NCBI GenBank assembly: GCA_030431775.1
Contig: JAUIHW010000010.1
Span: 47,923 to 111,922, forward strand
Length of the DNA stretch: 64,000 nucleotides
Direction: 5' to 3'
DNA from: Gammaproteobacteria bacterium
GTDB lineage: Bacteria > Pseudomonadota > Gammaproteobacteria > Pseudomonadales > JAUIET01
Positions 9,538 through 17,644 of the stretch are shown here, piece by piece. The notes under the pieces are model-generated. The model did not search any database and was not told where the DNA came from. It saw only the letters and a program-made list of their open reading frames with translations. Position 1 is the stretch's first letter. Every line of letters starts with the position of its first letter. The translations under genes were made by a program, and so were the position numbers.

Positions 9538-10710
9538 CTAGTCGGTTAGCATCCGTGCGAGGTAACGGCCGAAATCGAACAACGTCGTTTCGTGCACTGA
9601 CATTAATGATTGCTGTGCGTATTGGTTCTTCGCGCCCGCGAGCACGGCCTCTACGGCCGTCTTATCCTCTAGATTCACCCGGTCAAATGTTTGCTTGGTT
9701 TCTTCATAAAATCGTTCGTGATCTTCTTCCTGCGCCAGGCGTTCCGGTGCAACTGCCAGGCCGCGCCGCACGCGCAGTTGCTCGGCACCGTGCGGTTGTA
9801 TCGACATATACCATAAAAAGTCGCCTGTGATTTGGATGAGGTGAGCCGGAAACACGCACGCGACCGAGCCAGTTTCACGCCATTCGCCTTCTAAATGCGT
9901 GTTGGTTTCCGGGGTAACACAAAACCCCCGGTCAGGTTTCACTTTGGAGGTGGAGTAGGTAAAGGCGTCGTGACCCGGGTGAGGAGTCTGCCATGACGTT
10001 GGTGAGATCGGCTCAAAGGTTTCGCGGTGCACCTTGAATAGATGGTAGCCTTCGATAAAGTTCTCCACCAGAATTTTCCAATTGGTATTCCATAACTCAT
10101 CATCGTGAACAAATGTAATGTAGTCTGCCATTCGGTAGCGACCGTACACGTCGGCAAGGTCCCCAAGTCGATCGCTGACCTTGTAGTCGATATCGGCGTT
10201 GAGCGTGACATAGATGAAACCCTGCCAGATATCCAATTTTAGCTCCGTAAGCTGCCTGCCTTCTGTGGTGAAACCCTGGGTTTTATCCATGTACGGCGCA
10301 CGCAGCAGGCTGCCGCTGGCGTCGTAAGTCCACGCATGGTAAGGGCAGGCGAAGCGGAGTTTTCCACGGCCGCGTGTGTCCTTGAGCAATTTAGCGCATC
10401 GGTGAAGACACGTGTTCGCGAAGGCTTTAATGCTGCCATCCTGCTGACGAATGGCAAACACGGGCTGCTCGGCAATGTCCATGGTGACAAAGTCACCTGG
10501 TTCACGAATTTCTTCGGTACGGCCGATACAAATCCACTCTTTTGAGAACAGTTTGTTGATTTCCAGGCGGTTGAAAGCATCGCATACATAGACGGCCGGG
10601 GGGAGGGTAAGTGCTTCGTCCACTGATCGCGTTTTGCACTCTGACAGAGCCTGGAGCAGAGCGTCGCTGACACCGTACTGTCCCGAGGCGGATTCAGGTT
10701 GTCTTGCCAT
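9538..10710 (-). CDS. Rieske non-heme iron oxygenase, alpha subunit
   Basis: A 390-aa ring-hydroxylating/N-demethylating oxygenase. The N-terminal Rieske domain shows CLHRC and CPYHAW (C-x-H and C-x2-H ligands, about residues 105-130). The C-terminal domain has the mononuclear iron motif ENFIEGYHLFKVHRE with its two His ligands. No ferredoxin or reductase gene lies nearby, so electrons must come from elsewhere. Single-gene alpha subunits of this kind include choline, carnitine and proline-betaine monooxygenases as well as aromatic dioxygenases. Together with the TMADH-like gene at 15548 this resembles the Rieske/OYE pairing used for stepwise N-demethylation of proline betaine. N-dealkylation of a pyridinium or amine is therefore plausible, but ring oxidation cannot be excluded. 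First gene of a Rieske-MFS operon, divergent from tetR. Confidence 0.9.
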   Translation of the reverse strand: MARQPESASGQYGVSDALLQALSECKTRSVDEALTLPPAVYVCDAFNRLEINKLFSKEWICIGRTEEIREPGDFVTMDIAEQPVFAIRQQDGSIKAFANTCLHRCAKLLKDTRGRGKLRFACPYHAWTYDASGSLLRAPYMDKTQGFTTEGRQLTELKLDIWQGFIYVTLNADIDYKVSDRLGDLADVYGRYRMADYITFVHDDELWNTNWKILVENFIEGYHLFKVHRETFEPISPTSWQTPHPGHDAFTYSTSKVKPDRGFCVTPETNTHLEGEWRETGSVACVFPAHLIQITGDFLWYMSIQPHGAEQLRVRRGLAVAPERLAQEEDHERFYEETKQTFDRVNLEDKTAVEAVLAGAKNQYAQQSLMSVHETTLFDFGRYLARMLTD

Positions 10711-10753
10711 AACCAGATATTTACGAGTTATTTAAGAATGAGTTCGCGGTATT

Positions 10754-10772
10754 ATTAGGTAGAAAACCTAAT
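10754..10772. promoter_or_regulatory. Operator-like palindrome, family B, between Rieske gene and tetR
   Basis: Inverted repeat ATTAGGT and ACCTAAT around AGAAA, 44 bp upstream of the Rieske start and about 190 bp upstream of tetR. It has the same TAGGT-N5-ACCTA layout as 8253-8271. Divergent tetR regulators commonly bind such a site to control themselves and the neighbouring operon. Confidence 0.6.
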
Positions 10773-10958
10773 ATGTCTACCCTGTTAACGGCGTTTCCAG
10801 CAATCAAGCGTTGGGACAATTGAATACTTCCAGCGTGCTGTAATGAAAGTAGAGTGAATATTGCTACACTAGCGGAAACGCGCGATCAACAGTTTTGGGC
10901 CACTGGGCGCTCTGCGTTGGCGCTGGCGGTAACAGTCTAACTATCCAGAAAACGTTCT

Positions 10959-11591
10959 ATGACTAAAGGCGGTACAAAGTTACACAATAGCGAAACGTCT
11001 GGTTTGACGCCGAAAGGCGCGAAAACGCGGCGGGCTATCCTGAAAGTCGCGCGAAATACGTTGGTGTCAAACGCTGATGGCAACCTGTCGATTAAACAGG
11101 TGGCCGAGGAAGTTGGTATTAGCCTTGGCAATCTACAATATTACTTCCCCACCAAAAGCGAATTGATACGAGGTGTATTGCAGGAATGGCTAGAATCTGA
11201 CCTTGATGCGCTAGACAGCGCGGTACGTAGTAAAAAATCTGGGCCCAGACAGAGGTTACTTGCATTTATTGACCAACAGCTGGCATCCAGTCAGAAAATC
11301 TATGATATTAAACTAATTGTGCACATCTGGAACGCCGCAATCTATGACGAAAAACTAAACGAAGCACTGGCTGAATGGTACGCGAACTATCGCCGGATTG
11401 TGAAAGATATGTTGTTAGAAGCTAACCCTCAAATATCAACTTCCCAACTGGATAATCTTGCAGCCATTGTTATCGCGGTAATTGAGGGTGAATCGGTCAT
11501 CAACGGTGCAAGTATGCCAGCCCGACCAGAGCTCAAGAATCTGCATAGCGAGATTCGTTTGAGCATCTTGCGTTTGGCCGGTCTCGAATAG
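10959..11591 (+). CDS. TetR-family transcriptional regulator
   Basis: A 210-aa regulator with an N-terminal helix-turn-helix: LSIKQVAEEVGISLGNLQYYF (about residues 43-63) is the classic TetR recognition block, after a basic, disordered start. The C-terminal part is a variable ligand-binding helical domain, unlike any I can name. It is divergent from the Rieske-MFS operon, and the intergenic region carries a family B palindrome that recurs upstream of TonB receptor 1. It is the best candidate for the repressor of those units, with the catabolic substrate or an intermediate as inducer. The start at 10959 is the first in-frame ATG. Confidence 0.92.
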   Translation: MTKGGTKLHNSETSGLTPKGAKTRRAILKVARNTLVSNADGNLSIKQVAEEVGISLGNLQYYFPTKSELIRGVLQEWLESDLDALDSAVRSKKSGPRQRLLAFIDQQLASSQKIYDIKLIVHIWNAAIYDEKLNEALAEWYANYRRIVKDMLLEANPQISTSQLDNLAAIVIAVIEGESVINGASMPARPELKNLHSEIRLSILRLAGLE

Positions 11592-11673
11592 AGCGATGAT
11601 CTGCCAGGTGTCGCGCTGGCCAGCATGGGCATGATGCTTCGAGACGGATCTGCGCTAGTGTGTAGCTCAGACC

Positions 11674-12153
11674 TCACAATGGAGATTTAGACGCGATAAA
11701 GGCGATCAGCGCAGCGCGATCCTCGGGATTATTGAGGCCGGTATAAGCCATGCTGGTGCCCGGATACACTGACTGGGGTGCAGCAATGAATGTGTTCATG
11801 TGCTCGACAGACCAGACTTCCGGCTTATTCGCCATGGCCTGAGTGTAAGGAAAGCCGTCAATCGAGCCTACATTACGCCCGGCGACACCGTAGAGACTGG
11901 GGCCGCCGGGTGAAAACTCACCCTCTGCCAGGCCATGACATCCGGCGCACATTTGAAACATGCGTTGACCTCGTTCCAGTGTTGAGTCTGTTGCGGACTG
12001 CTTGACCGCGATCCAGTCAGCGGTGACCTGCTTCGTCTCAAGCGGGTTCGAGGCAGTCTCTTCAATGAGGTCGGCGGAGCAACCCGCAATCAGCCACAGC
12101 GTCACCGCTGCAAGCAGGCTTCGAAACAGAGCTGTCTGCTTCAGTCCGGTCAT
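11674..12153 (-). CDS. Exported monohaem cytochrome c, likely electron acceptor of the adjacent flavin oxidase
   Basis: A 159-aa protein with an N-terminal signal and lipobox (WLIAGC, Cys at about 25), then a class I cytochrome c domain with haem motif CAGCH (about 93-97) and a candidate Met ligand in GTSMAY. The ATG overlaps the stop of the flavin oxidase by 4 bp (ATGA), so the two proteins are translated together. In P. putida S16 the nicotine oxidase NicA2 hands electrons to a cytochrome c (CycN) instead of O2 (known); this gene pair reproduces that layout. It might also serve the exported molybdenum hydroxylase. Protein class is certain, partner assignment is inference. Confidence 0.9.
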   Translation of the reverse strand: MTGLKQTALFRSLLAAVTLWLIAGCSADLIEETASNPLETKQVTADWIAVKQSATDSTLERGQRMFQMCAGCHGLAEGEFSPGGPSLYGVAGRNVGSIDGFPYTQAMANKPEVWSVEHMNTFIAAPQSVYPGTSMAYTGLNNPEDRAALIAFIASKSPL

Positions 12154-13619
12154 GAAGCGCCGGTCGATGCCGATTCCTCAGCGAGTGCCTGGCGAACTTC
12201 TCGTCCAGCCCGAATACCACTCTCAACCGCCCCGTCGATGTAGGCGTGCCACCCGTCTGCAGTCGCACCGCCGGCAAAAAACAAGCGCCCTTCAGGTTTC
12301 GCCATCTCTTTGTATTTGCTGAACCAACCAACACGGTATGAAGGCCAGGCCTGACGTGAAAACGGATCAGTAGCCCAGTTGTAGCTTGATATGGCCTCTA
12401 TTTCCGCTTTTGGGAACAGGCGTTTCATGACTGCGCTGACGGCATCGTGATCGTTAAGGTCAATCAGCGATTGCCGCCCCAGAGTCACTTTCACGATCGT
12501 ACCGAAATCGTCATCAAAATACTCCGTCTGTATTGCGGTAAAGGGATTTGGGTCATCACAAAAAGAAAAGGTGTTGCCGAGGTTTTGCTTGAAACGAACA
12601 AACAGGCAAGCGCCATCGCACATTTCTGCATTCGCAATGAACTCCCGCTTTTCATTAGACAAACCGGGGGTAAAATCAATGTCATCGTATACTTTGGTGG
12701 GCACGGTAATGACTGCGGCTTTCGCTGATACTGTTTGGCCATCGGTGGTTTCAACCCTGATTGCATTCTGATCCTGATGAACCTTAGCGACCACTTTGCC
12801 CAACCGGACTTCAGCACCGCTGTGATCTAGTATCGCCTGGCAGAGGCCAAGAGTGCCTCCGTCCGATATCTTGTAACGCTTTTCGGAATCGCTGAACACA
12901 TAATAGTCCCAAGCGGCAAGAGCATATATTTTCAAAAAGCTTGTATAACTGAACTCATCGGGTGGTGCGCCACCGTAAAGTGTCAGTTCAGCGTTCAAAG
13001 TAGCCTTTTGAAGTTCATTTAAGCCCAGACTTTCCATGTGATCAGCCGCGGATACATTGCTCAGCTCCAGAACACCTGGCTTAAAAAATGGGGAGTATGG
13101 CCTTGGGAACAACTCTTTTGATCCGGCGCAGAAGGCTATTCTCGCAGAGTCGTAGGCTTCGCCAAATTCACTCGGGGAGATTCTCTTTATTTCTCCAGAT
13201 GACAACATCACGTTTGTGGCATCTAGGTCAACCAGCGGAACTTCCTCAAACCCTTTACCATAGCGTTGCATCTCGGCAAATACATGGGGCTGAATCCAGT
13301 GTACGGCCGAACCTCCAAACTCCACTTTCTTGCCTTGAAAATTCCCGGTAAATGTCCGGCCACCAAGGCGGGGGCGTGCCTCCAGAAGAAGCACGCGCTT
13401 GCCTTCAACACCTAATTCGCGAGCTGCGGTAACGCCCGCAAAGCCGCCGCCGATCACGATTACATCGAAATCCAGGTCATGCGATTTTGGCGTTTGCTTG
13501 GCGATGGGTTGGTCTCCCGGTGGTGCACAGCTTTGTAAAGCTGTTCCGGCCGAAACGGCAGCCGCAGCCATCAATACGCTGCGCCGTGTAATGGGTGGTT
13601 TGCTGTCTTGATTATTCAT
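12150..13619 (-). CDS. NicA2/Pnao-family flavin amine oxidase, Tat-exported
   Basis: A 489-aa FAD amine oxidase. It starts with a twin-arginine signal (ITRRSVLMAAA, RR at 12-13) and a possible lipobox Cys31. The dinucleotide site is VIVIGGGFAGVTAAREL (about 53-69), followed by LLEARPRLGGRTF and VHWIQPHVFAEMQRYG, which are near-identical to recalled nicotine oxidoreductase NicA2. Aligned to NicA2 the C-terminal Trp427 is kept (Trp425), but Asn462 is replaced by Tyr460 (GWHAYIDGAVESG). This brings back a Tyr of the usual amine-oxidase aromatic cage, so the substrate may differ from nicotine. It is translationally coupled to a cytochrome c and divergent from the flavin monooxygenase. Predicted role: oxidation of a C-N bond in an alkylamine or N-methylpyrrolidine side chain of a pyridine compound. 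Confidence 0.88.
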   Translation of the reverse strand: MNNQDSKPPITRRSVLMAAAAVSAGTALQSCAPPGDQPIAKQTPKSHDLDFDVIVIGGGFAGVTAARELGVEGKRVLLLEARPRLGGRTFTGNFQGKKVEFGGSAVHWIQPHVFAEMQRYGKGFEEVPLVDLDATNVMLSSGEIKRISPSEFGEAYDSARIAFCAGSKELFPRPYSPFFKPGVLELSNVSAADHMESLGLNELQKATLNAELTLYGGAPPDEFSYTSFLKIYALAAWDYYVFSDSEKRYKISDGGTLGLCQAILDHSGAEVRLGKVVAKVHQDQNAIRVETTDGQTVSAKAAVITVPTKVYDDIDFTPGLSNEKREFIANAEMCDGACLFVRFKQNLGNTFSFCDDPNPFTAIQTEYFDDDFGTIVKVTLGRQSLIDLNDHDAVSAVMKRLFPKAEIEAISSYNWATDPFSRQAWPSYRVGWFSKYKEMAKPEGRLFFAGGATADGWHAYIDGAVESGIRAGREVRQALAEESASTGAS

Positions 13620-13731
13620 AGTGTCAGGCCCAAGTATGGTGCTCTTTTCCGCGTAGCCCAGAGAGTGACTCGTTGCTATCGTAACGAGCTGCTATTGACT
13701 CCCTCTCAGCTTATTGGTAGTGTTCAATAAA

Positions 13732-13755
13732 TTAATTATGCATTTGAACAATTAA
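13732..13755. promoter_or_regulatory. Operator-like palindrome, family A, between flavin oxidase and flavin monooxygenase
   Basis: On the plus strand it reads TTAATTATGCA, TT, TGAACAATTAA. It is close to a perfect match of the family A sites at 3043 and 19317 when read on the minus strand. It lies in the 279-bp gap between two divergent catabolic genes, 112 bp from the oxidase start and 143 bp from the monooxygenase start. Confidence 0.65.
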
Positions 13756-13898
13756 ACGGTACCAATTCCAACACCAAAGGTCAACTAATTTGGCATGGCT
13801 TTGCAGTTTTATGGTCATGCTGGCAAAAAAGTCAATGCAACAACAAGGCGCAGTTGAAACACACTGGCTTTACTAAGCCAAGCAGAGGTAGCGATAGC

Positions 13899-15071
13899 AT
13901 GAGCGATCACGTAATTATTGCAGGTGGAGGGCCTTGTGGTTTGCTGACCGCTCTTGGTCTGGCACAGTCAGGAACACGGGTAACCGTCGTCGAGGCCCTG
14001 GACGAGCTGAACGACAGTCCTCGGGCATTGGTCTATCACCACCCAGTATTACCCCATTTAGAGAGGCTGGGGATTCTGGATGATTGTATCAAGACCGGGT
14101 TTGTGCGGCAGGGCTTCACCTGGCGTATACACAGTTCAGGCGAGCTTATCCACTGGTCTATGGAGTGCTTGGATGAGGCTACGCCGCATCCTTATGCATT
14201 GCACCTGCATCAGGGCTTATTGTCCGATATTGTTGCCAAGCATCTTGAACCATTCACTAATGTGGAGATCAGAAAGTCCACGCGTTGCACCGCATGCACT
14301 GACAGTGCGACTGGGGTGGTTGTTGAAGTAGAGAGCCCTGCAGGTCGCGAAGTGCTTGAAGGCGACTTTCTGGTGGGCGCAGATGGCGCCAGAAGCTCGG
14401 TGCGTAGTGATATTCTTGGATTGAATTTTTTCGGCATAACCTGGCCAAAGCGGTACATCGCAACCAATACCTATGTGGATTTAAGTAGCCAGGATTACAA
14501 CGACACTACGATGCAGCTGGATGATTCCTATGGCGCCGTGATGTGCCGGATAGATGACAACAAATTGTGGCGGGTCACTTTCATGGAAGATCCGGATCTC
14601 CCGGAAGAGAGTATTCCCGAGCGAATAGCGGAGAAGTTTGTCCACCATATACCGGATATTCCCTATCAGCTTGATGATTACGCGCCTTACAGAATGCACC
14701 AGCGCATTGCGGATAAGATGAGAGTAGGGCGCGTGCTACTGGTTGGCGACTCCGCACATGTGACCAACCCTACGGGTGGGCTGGGTCTCACTGGCGGCAT
14801 GTTCGATGCGTTCGCACTGACCGAAGCGTTGAATCGCGTTATCCATGATGGCGCAAGCCACGATCTGCTTGAGTTTTACGAAACTGATCGGCGTCGTATT
14901 TTTATTGAGCTGACTTCCCCTCGAGCCAGCGATAACCTAAGGAGGCTTTATTACCTGCAGCCGGGCCAGCAAAAGGACGACTGCGTTGATTGGCTTCGAA
15001 ATGTGAGCCTTGATCAGAGCTTGATGCGTGAGCAGATGCGATTTACAGAAGACATGGAAACTCGGTTCTGA
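13899..15071 (+). CDS. Group A FAD-dependent aromatic monooxygenase
   Basis: The track begins at a TTG (13854); the ATG at 13899 (MSDHVIIAGG) is preferred because AGAGG lies about 10 bp upstream and the FAD Rossmann motif follows at once. The 390-aa product has GGGPCGL (FAD binding), LVGADGARSSVR (DG motif, about 165-176) and LLVGDSAHVTNPTGGLG (GD motif, about 280-296), the signature of para-hydroxybenzoate-hydroxylase-type enzymes. In pyridine catabolism such enzymes hydroxylate with loss of a ring substituent: NicC removes CO2 from 6-hydroxynicotinate, and HspB removes succinate semialdehyde from 6-hydroxy-3-succinoylpyridine, both giving 2,5-dihydroxypyridine. It is the best candidate for that step here. 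It is not an obvious NicC orthologue, so the leaving side chain is open. Confidence 0.88.
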   Translation: MSDHVIIAGGGPCGLLTALGLAQSGTRVTVVEALDELNDSPRALVYHHPVLPHLERLGILDDCIKTGFVRQGFTWRIHSSGELIHWSMECLDEATPHPYALHLHQGLLSDIVAKHLEPFTNVEIRKSTRCTACTDSATGVVVEVESPAGREVLEGDFLVGADGARSSVRSDILGLNFFGITWPKRYIATNTYVDLSSQDYNDTTMQLDDSYGAVMCRIDDNKLWRVTFMEDPDLPEESIPERIAEKFVHHIPDIPYQLDDYAPYRMHQRIADKMRVGRVLLVGDSAHVTNPTGGLGLTGGMFDAFALTEALNRVIHDGASHDLLEFYETDRRRIFIELTSPRASDNLRRLYYLQPGQQKDDCVDWLRNVSLDQSLMREQMRFTEDMETRF

Positions 15072-15125
15072 TCAGCAGCTTACAGCAAGCAAGGCAAATT
15101 TCTCCAATTGTACAGGGGCGAACAA

Positions 15126-15509
15126 ATGTCCGAATTAGAAACAAAGGTGCTTCAGTTTATGGAGCGCTTCAACGCCGGCGACCTCGATGCAGCGATGGCT
15201 GATTTTGCCGAAAACTCTCAATACATTGATGAGTACGGCACCATTCACAGCGGGAAAAAAGACATCTCAGAAGCACTAGCCCCAATCTTTAATGGCGCGT
15301 TTGGACAGCTGAAGTATACGGTTAGCGATTTGATTCTCGATTCAGACGCGAATCGCGCCCTGGTGACGTGGGAATTGCTCATCACGGGCGCCGATAGTGC
15401 CGTAAGTAGAATGCAGGGCCTAGATATACTGGATTTTGAAGGAACCAGGGTTCGCTCGAAAAACTGCTTCATAAAGGCAAAAGAAACTCTGATCGAGCCG
15501 CTTAGCTGA
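15126..15509 (+). CDS. SnoaL/NTF2-like small protein
   Basis: The ATG at 15126 (MSELETKVLQ), with AGGGG 8 bp upstream, is chosen over the TTG at 15108; it gives 127 aa. The sequence has the nuclear transport factor 2-like cone fold pattern: FMERFNAGDLDAAMADFAEN at the start, YIDEYGTIHSGKKDISEAL in the middle, and a mixed beta end. Proteins of this fold act as isomerases, dehydratases or hydrolases on small ligands, or only bind them. It sits 54 bp after the flavin monooxygenase and 38 bp before the TMADH-like gene on the same strand, so it belongs to the catabolic operon. No specific reaction can be assigned. Confidence 0.75.
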   Translation: MSELETKVLQFMERFNAGDLDAAMADFAENSQYIDEYGTIHSGKKDISEALAPIFNGAFGQLKYTVSDLILDSDANRALVTWELLITGADSAVSRMQGLDILDFEGTRVRSKNCFIKAKETLIEPLS

Positions 15510-15547
15510 TTGATCCAAAAATTCCGTGCAGCGCCGAGGTATTCACC

Positions 15548-17554
15548 ATGTCATCACGTGATCCGCGTTACGATATTCTATTTGAGCCCGTTCAAATTGG
15601 GCCGGTAATGATGAAAAATCGATTCTACGTGGCTCCTCACGCGGATTCATTTGGTATGAGCAAGATTGATGAAATGATTGCTTATAGAAGAGCGCGAGCT
15701 GAAGGAGGTTGGGGAGCAGTATGCACCGGGGAAACCATGATCCACGAAACATCAGATCATGCGCCGTTTATATGTACGCGAATATCTTCAGATAGCTTTA
15801 TTGAGCCGCTTTCCCGTCTCACTTCGGCTATTCATGAGTACGATAGTCTGGCAGGGATAGAGTTGGCGCACGTAGGCTCTTCATGCCCGGCGTGGTCATT
15901 CCGTGAACACCCGATTGCGCCGTCGGCGCAATTCCCGAGGCTATACAATAATCCAGTGGCCGCTCGGAAAATGGATAAGAAGGATATCCAGAATTTTCGA
16001 AAGTGGCATCGCGATGCAGCTATACGCGCGAAAAAAGCTGGATTTGACATTATCTATGCATATTGTTCGCATGACCTCTCTTTGCTGCAAGACTTTCTAC
16101 TGCAAAGTACTAACAAACGGAACGATGAGTACGGCGGTGCATTCGAAAATCGCTTGCGCTTATTAAAAGAAGTCCTTAGCGACCTAAAGGATACCGTTGG
16201 CGATAGCTGCGCGATTGCATTACGCTTTGCGGTAGAAGATCGGCGCCCTGGTTCCGATTTGACGGCTCAGGGTGAAGGCCGTCGTGTGGTTGAGGCGCTT
16301 GCTGATATTCCTGATCTTTGGGATGTGAATGTATCAGACTGGGGTTGGGACAGCGGAAGCTCGCGATTCTTCGAAGAAGGTGCTCAGGAGCCATTTATAA
16401 AATTCGTAAAGCAAGTGACTAATAAACCGGTTGTTGGTGTCGGACGCTTTACCTCCCCAGACGCAATGGTAAGCCAGATCCGCCGAGGAAATCTCGACAT
16501 CATAGGCGCAGCAAGGCCTTCGATTGCAGATCCTTTTTTACCAATAAAAATCGATAGCGGCAATATCGAGAGCATTCGCGAGTGCATAGGCTGTAACGTA
16601 TGCGCCGGTGAGGTCATGAACAACACAGCCATTCGATGCACACAGAATCCATCAGTGGGAGAAGAGTTTCGCAGAAACTGGCACCCTGAACATGTGCCAC
16701 CGGCCGAAGATGGTTCAAAGAGCATACTCATTGTAGGTGGGGGTCCTGCTGGCCTGGAAGCAGCACTGACACTCGGTAAACGCGGCTATCAAGTAAGCAT
16801 TGCTGACGCTGGGAATGAATGGGGAGGCCGCTTGGTAAAAGAGCGGCGAATGCCAGGTCTTAGTGCCTGGGGCAGGGTAGTCGATTATCGTGTGGAACAG
16901 TTGCAGGTAATGCCAAATGTGCAAATGTTTTTGGCAAGTTCGCTAACCGCAAACGATGTGGAAGGCTTCGAGGCTGATCACGTGATTGTAGCGACGGGTG
17001 CAACCTGGCGCCTTGATGGCAGCGGGCGTTCGCATGATAAACCTATCCCCGGTTGGGAAAATGAAAATGTCTGCTCACCCGACAAAATATTGGACGGAGA
17101 CCTGCCTAAAGGTCATGTCGTTGTCTACGATGACGATTACTACTACATGGCGACGGTGATTGTTGACAAACTAGTGGAGGCAGGCTGTAAGGTTAGTTAT
17201 ATCACCACTGCCCCTTCGCCAAGCCCGTGGACTTTCAACACTCTAGAACAGGAGCATATTGTACGTTCGATGGTAGAAGCCAACGTCGACATAAGAGTAG
17301 GGACATCAATCAGCCGCGTCGAAGAGAGCAGTGTGCATATCACTCGTGAATACAGTGTTACTGGTGTAGACCTTCCTGTTGATGGTCTGGTGCTAGTTAC
17401 TGGCCAGCTGGCAAACGATTCGTTGTATTACGACCTTTTGAAAAAACACGAGTCAGGAACGATCCGCTCGTTGCAGCGCATTGGTGACTGCGTAAGTCCG
17501 GCTTTGATTGCCCAGGCAACCCATGATGGTCGCCTTGCCGGCATGAACTATTAG
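15548..17554 (+). CDS. Trimethylamine-dehydrogenase-like iron-sulfur flavoprotein (putative N-demethylase)
   Basis: A 668-aa protein with an N-terminal old-yellow-enzyme barrel, a [4Fe-4S] motif CIGCNVC...CTQN (about 350-370) and a C-terminal FAD/NAD(P)-type domain (LIVGGGPAGLEAAL). It aligns with trimethylamine dehydrogenase from DPRYDILFEPVQIGP at the N-terminus to IADPFLP and the cluster motif. The Cys30 that covalently holds FMN in TMADH is Ala32 here, and the cage residue Tyr60 is Glu62, while the His of YAYCSH and the Trp/Asp of LWDVNVSD remain. So it is a TMADH relative with non-covalent FMN and a changed amine pocket, like N-methylproline demethylases or dienoyl-CoA reductases. In this cluster oxidative N-demethylation of a tertiary amine is likely. 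Start ATG has GAGG 8 bp upstream. Confidence 0.85.
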   Translation: MSSRDPRYDILFEPVQIGPVMMKNRFYVAPHADSFGMSKIDEMIAYRRARAEGGWGAVCTGETMIHETSDHAPFICTRISSDSFIEPLSRLTSAIHEYDSLAGIELAHVGSSCPAWSFREHPIAPSAQFPRLYNNPVAARKMDKKDIQNFRKWHRDAAIRAKKAGFDIIYAYCSHDLSLLQDFLLQSTNKRNDEYGGAFENRLRLLKEVLSDLKDTVGDSCAIALRFAVEDRRPGSDLTAQGEGRRVVEALADIPDLWDVNVSDWGWDSGSSRFFEEGAQEPFIKFVKQVTNKPVVGVGRFTSPDAMVSQIRRGNLDIIGAARPSIADPFLPIKIDSGNIESIRECIGCNVCAGEVMNNTAIRCTQNPSVGEEFRRNWHPEHVPPAEDGSKSILIVGGGPAGLEAALTLGKRGYQVSIADAGNEWGGRLVKERRMPGLSAWGRVVDYRVEQLQVMPNVQMFLASSLTANDVEGFEADHVIVATGATWRLDGSGRSHDKPIPGWENENVCSPDKILDGDLPKGHVVVYDDDYYYMATVIVDKLVEAGCKVSYITTAPSPSPWTFNTLEQEHIVRSMVEANVDIRVGTSISRVEESSVHITREYSVTGVDLPVDGLVLVTGQLANDSLYYDLLKKHESGTIRSLQRIGDCVSPALIAQATHDGRLAGMNY

Positions 17555-17644
17555 TGAATTAGCCCTGGGAGCTGATGACGAAACGATTGTTTGCTGTCCA
17601 GAAAGCCGTGAAGACAGAGAATGAGTGGCCCGCTGCCCTCAGTG

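Noticed and set aside
13899-15071. Direct assignment as NicC (6-hydroxynicotinate 3-monooxygenase)
   Set aside because: Shares only the general group A monooxygenase motifs; the N-terminal and substrate regions differ from recalled NicC, so the symbol is withheld.
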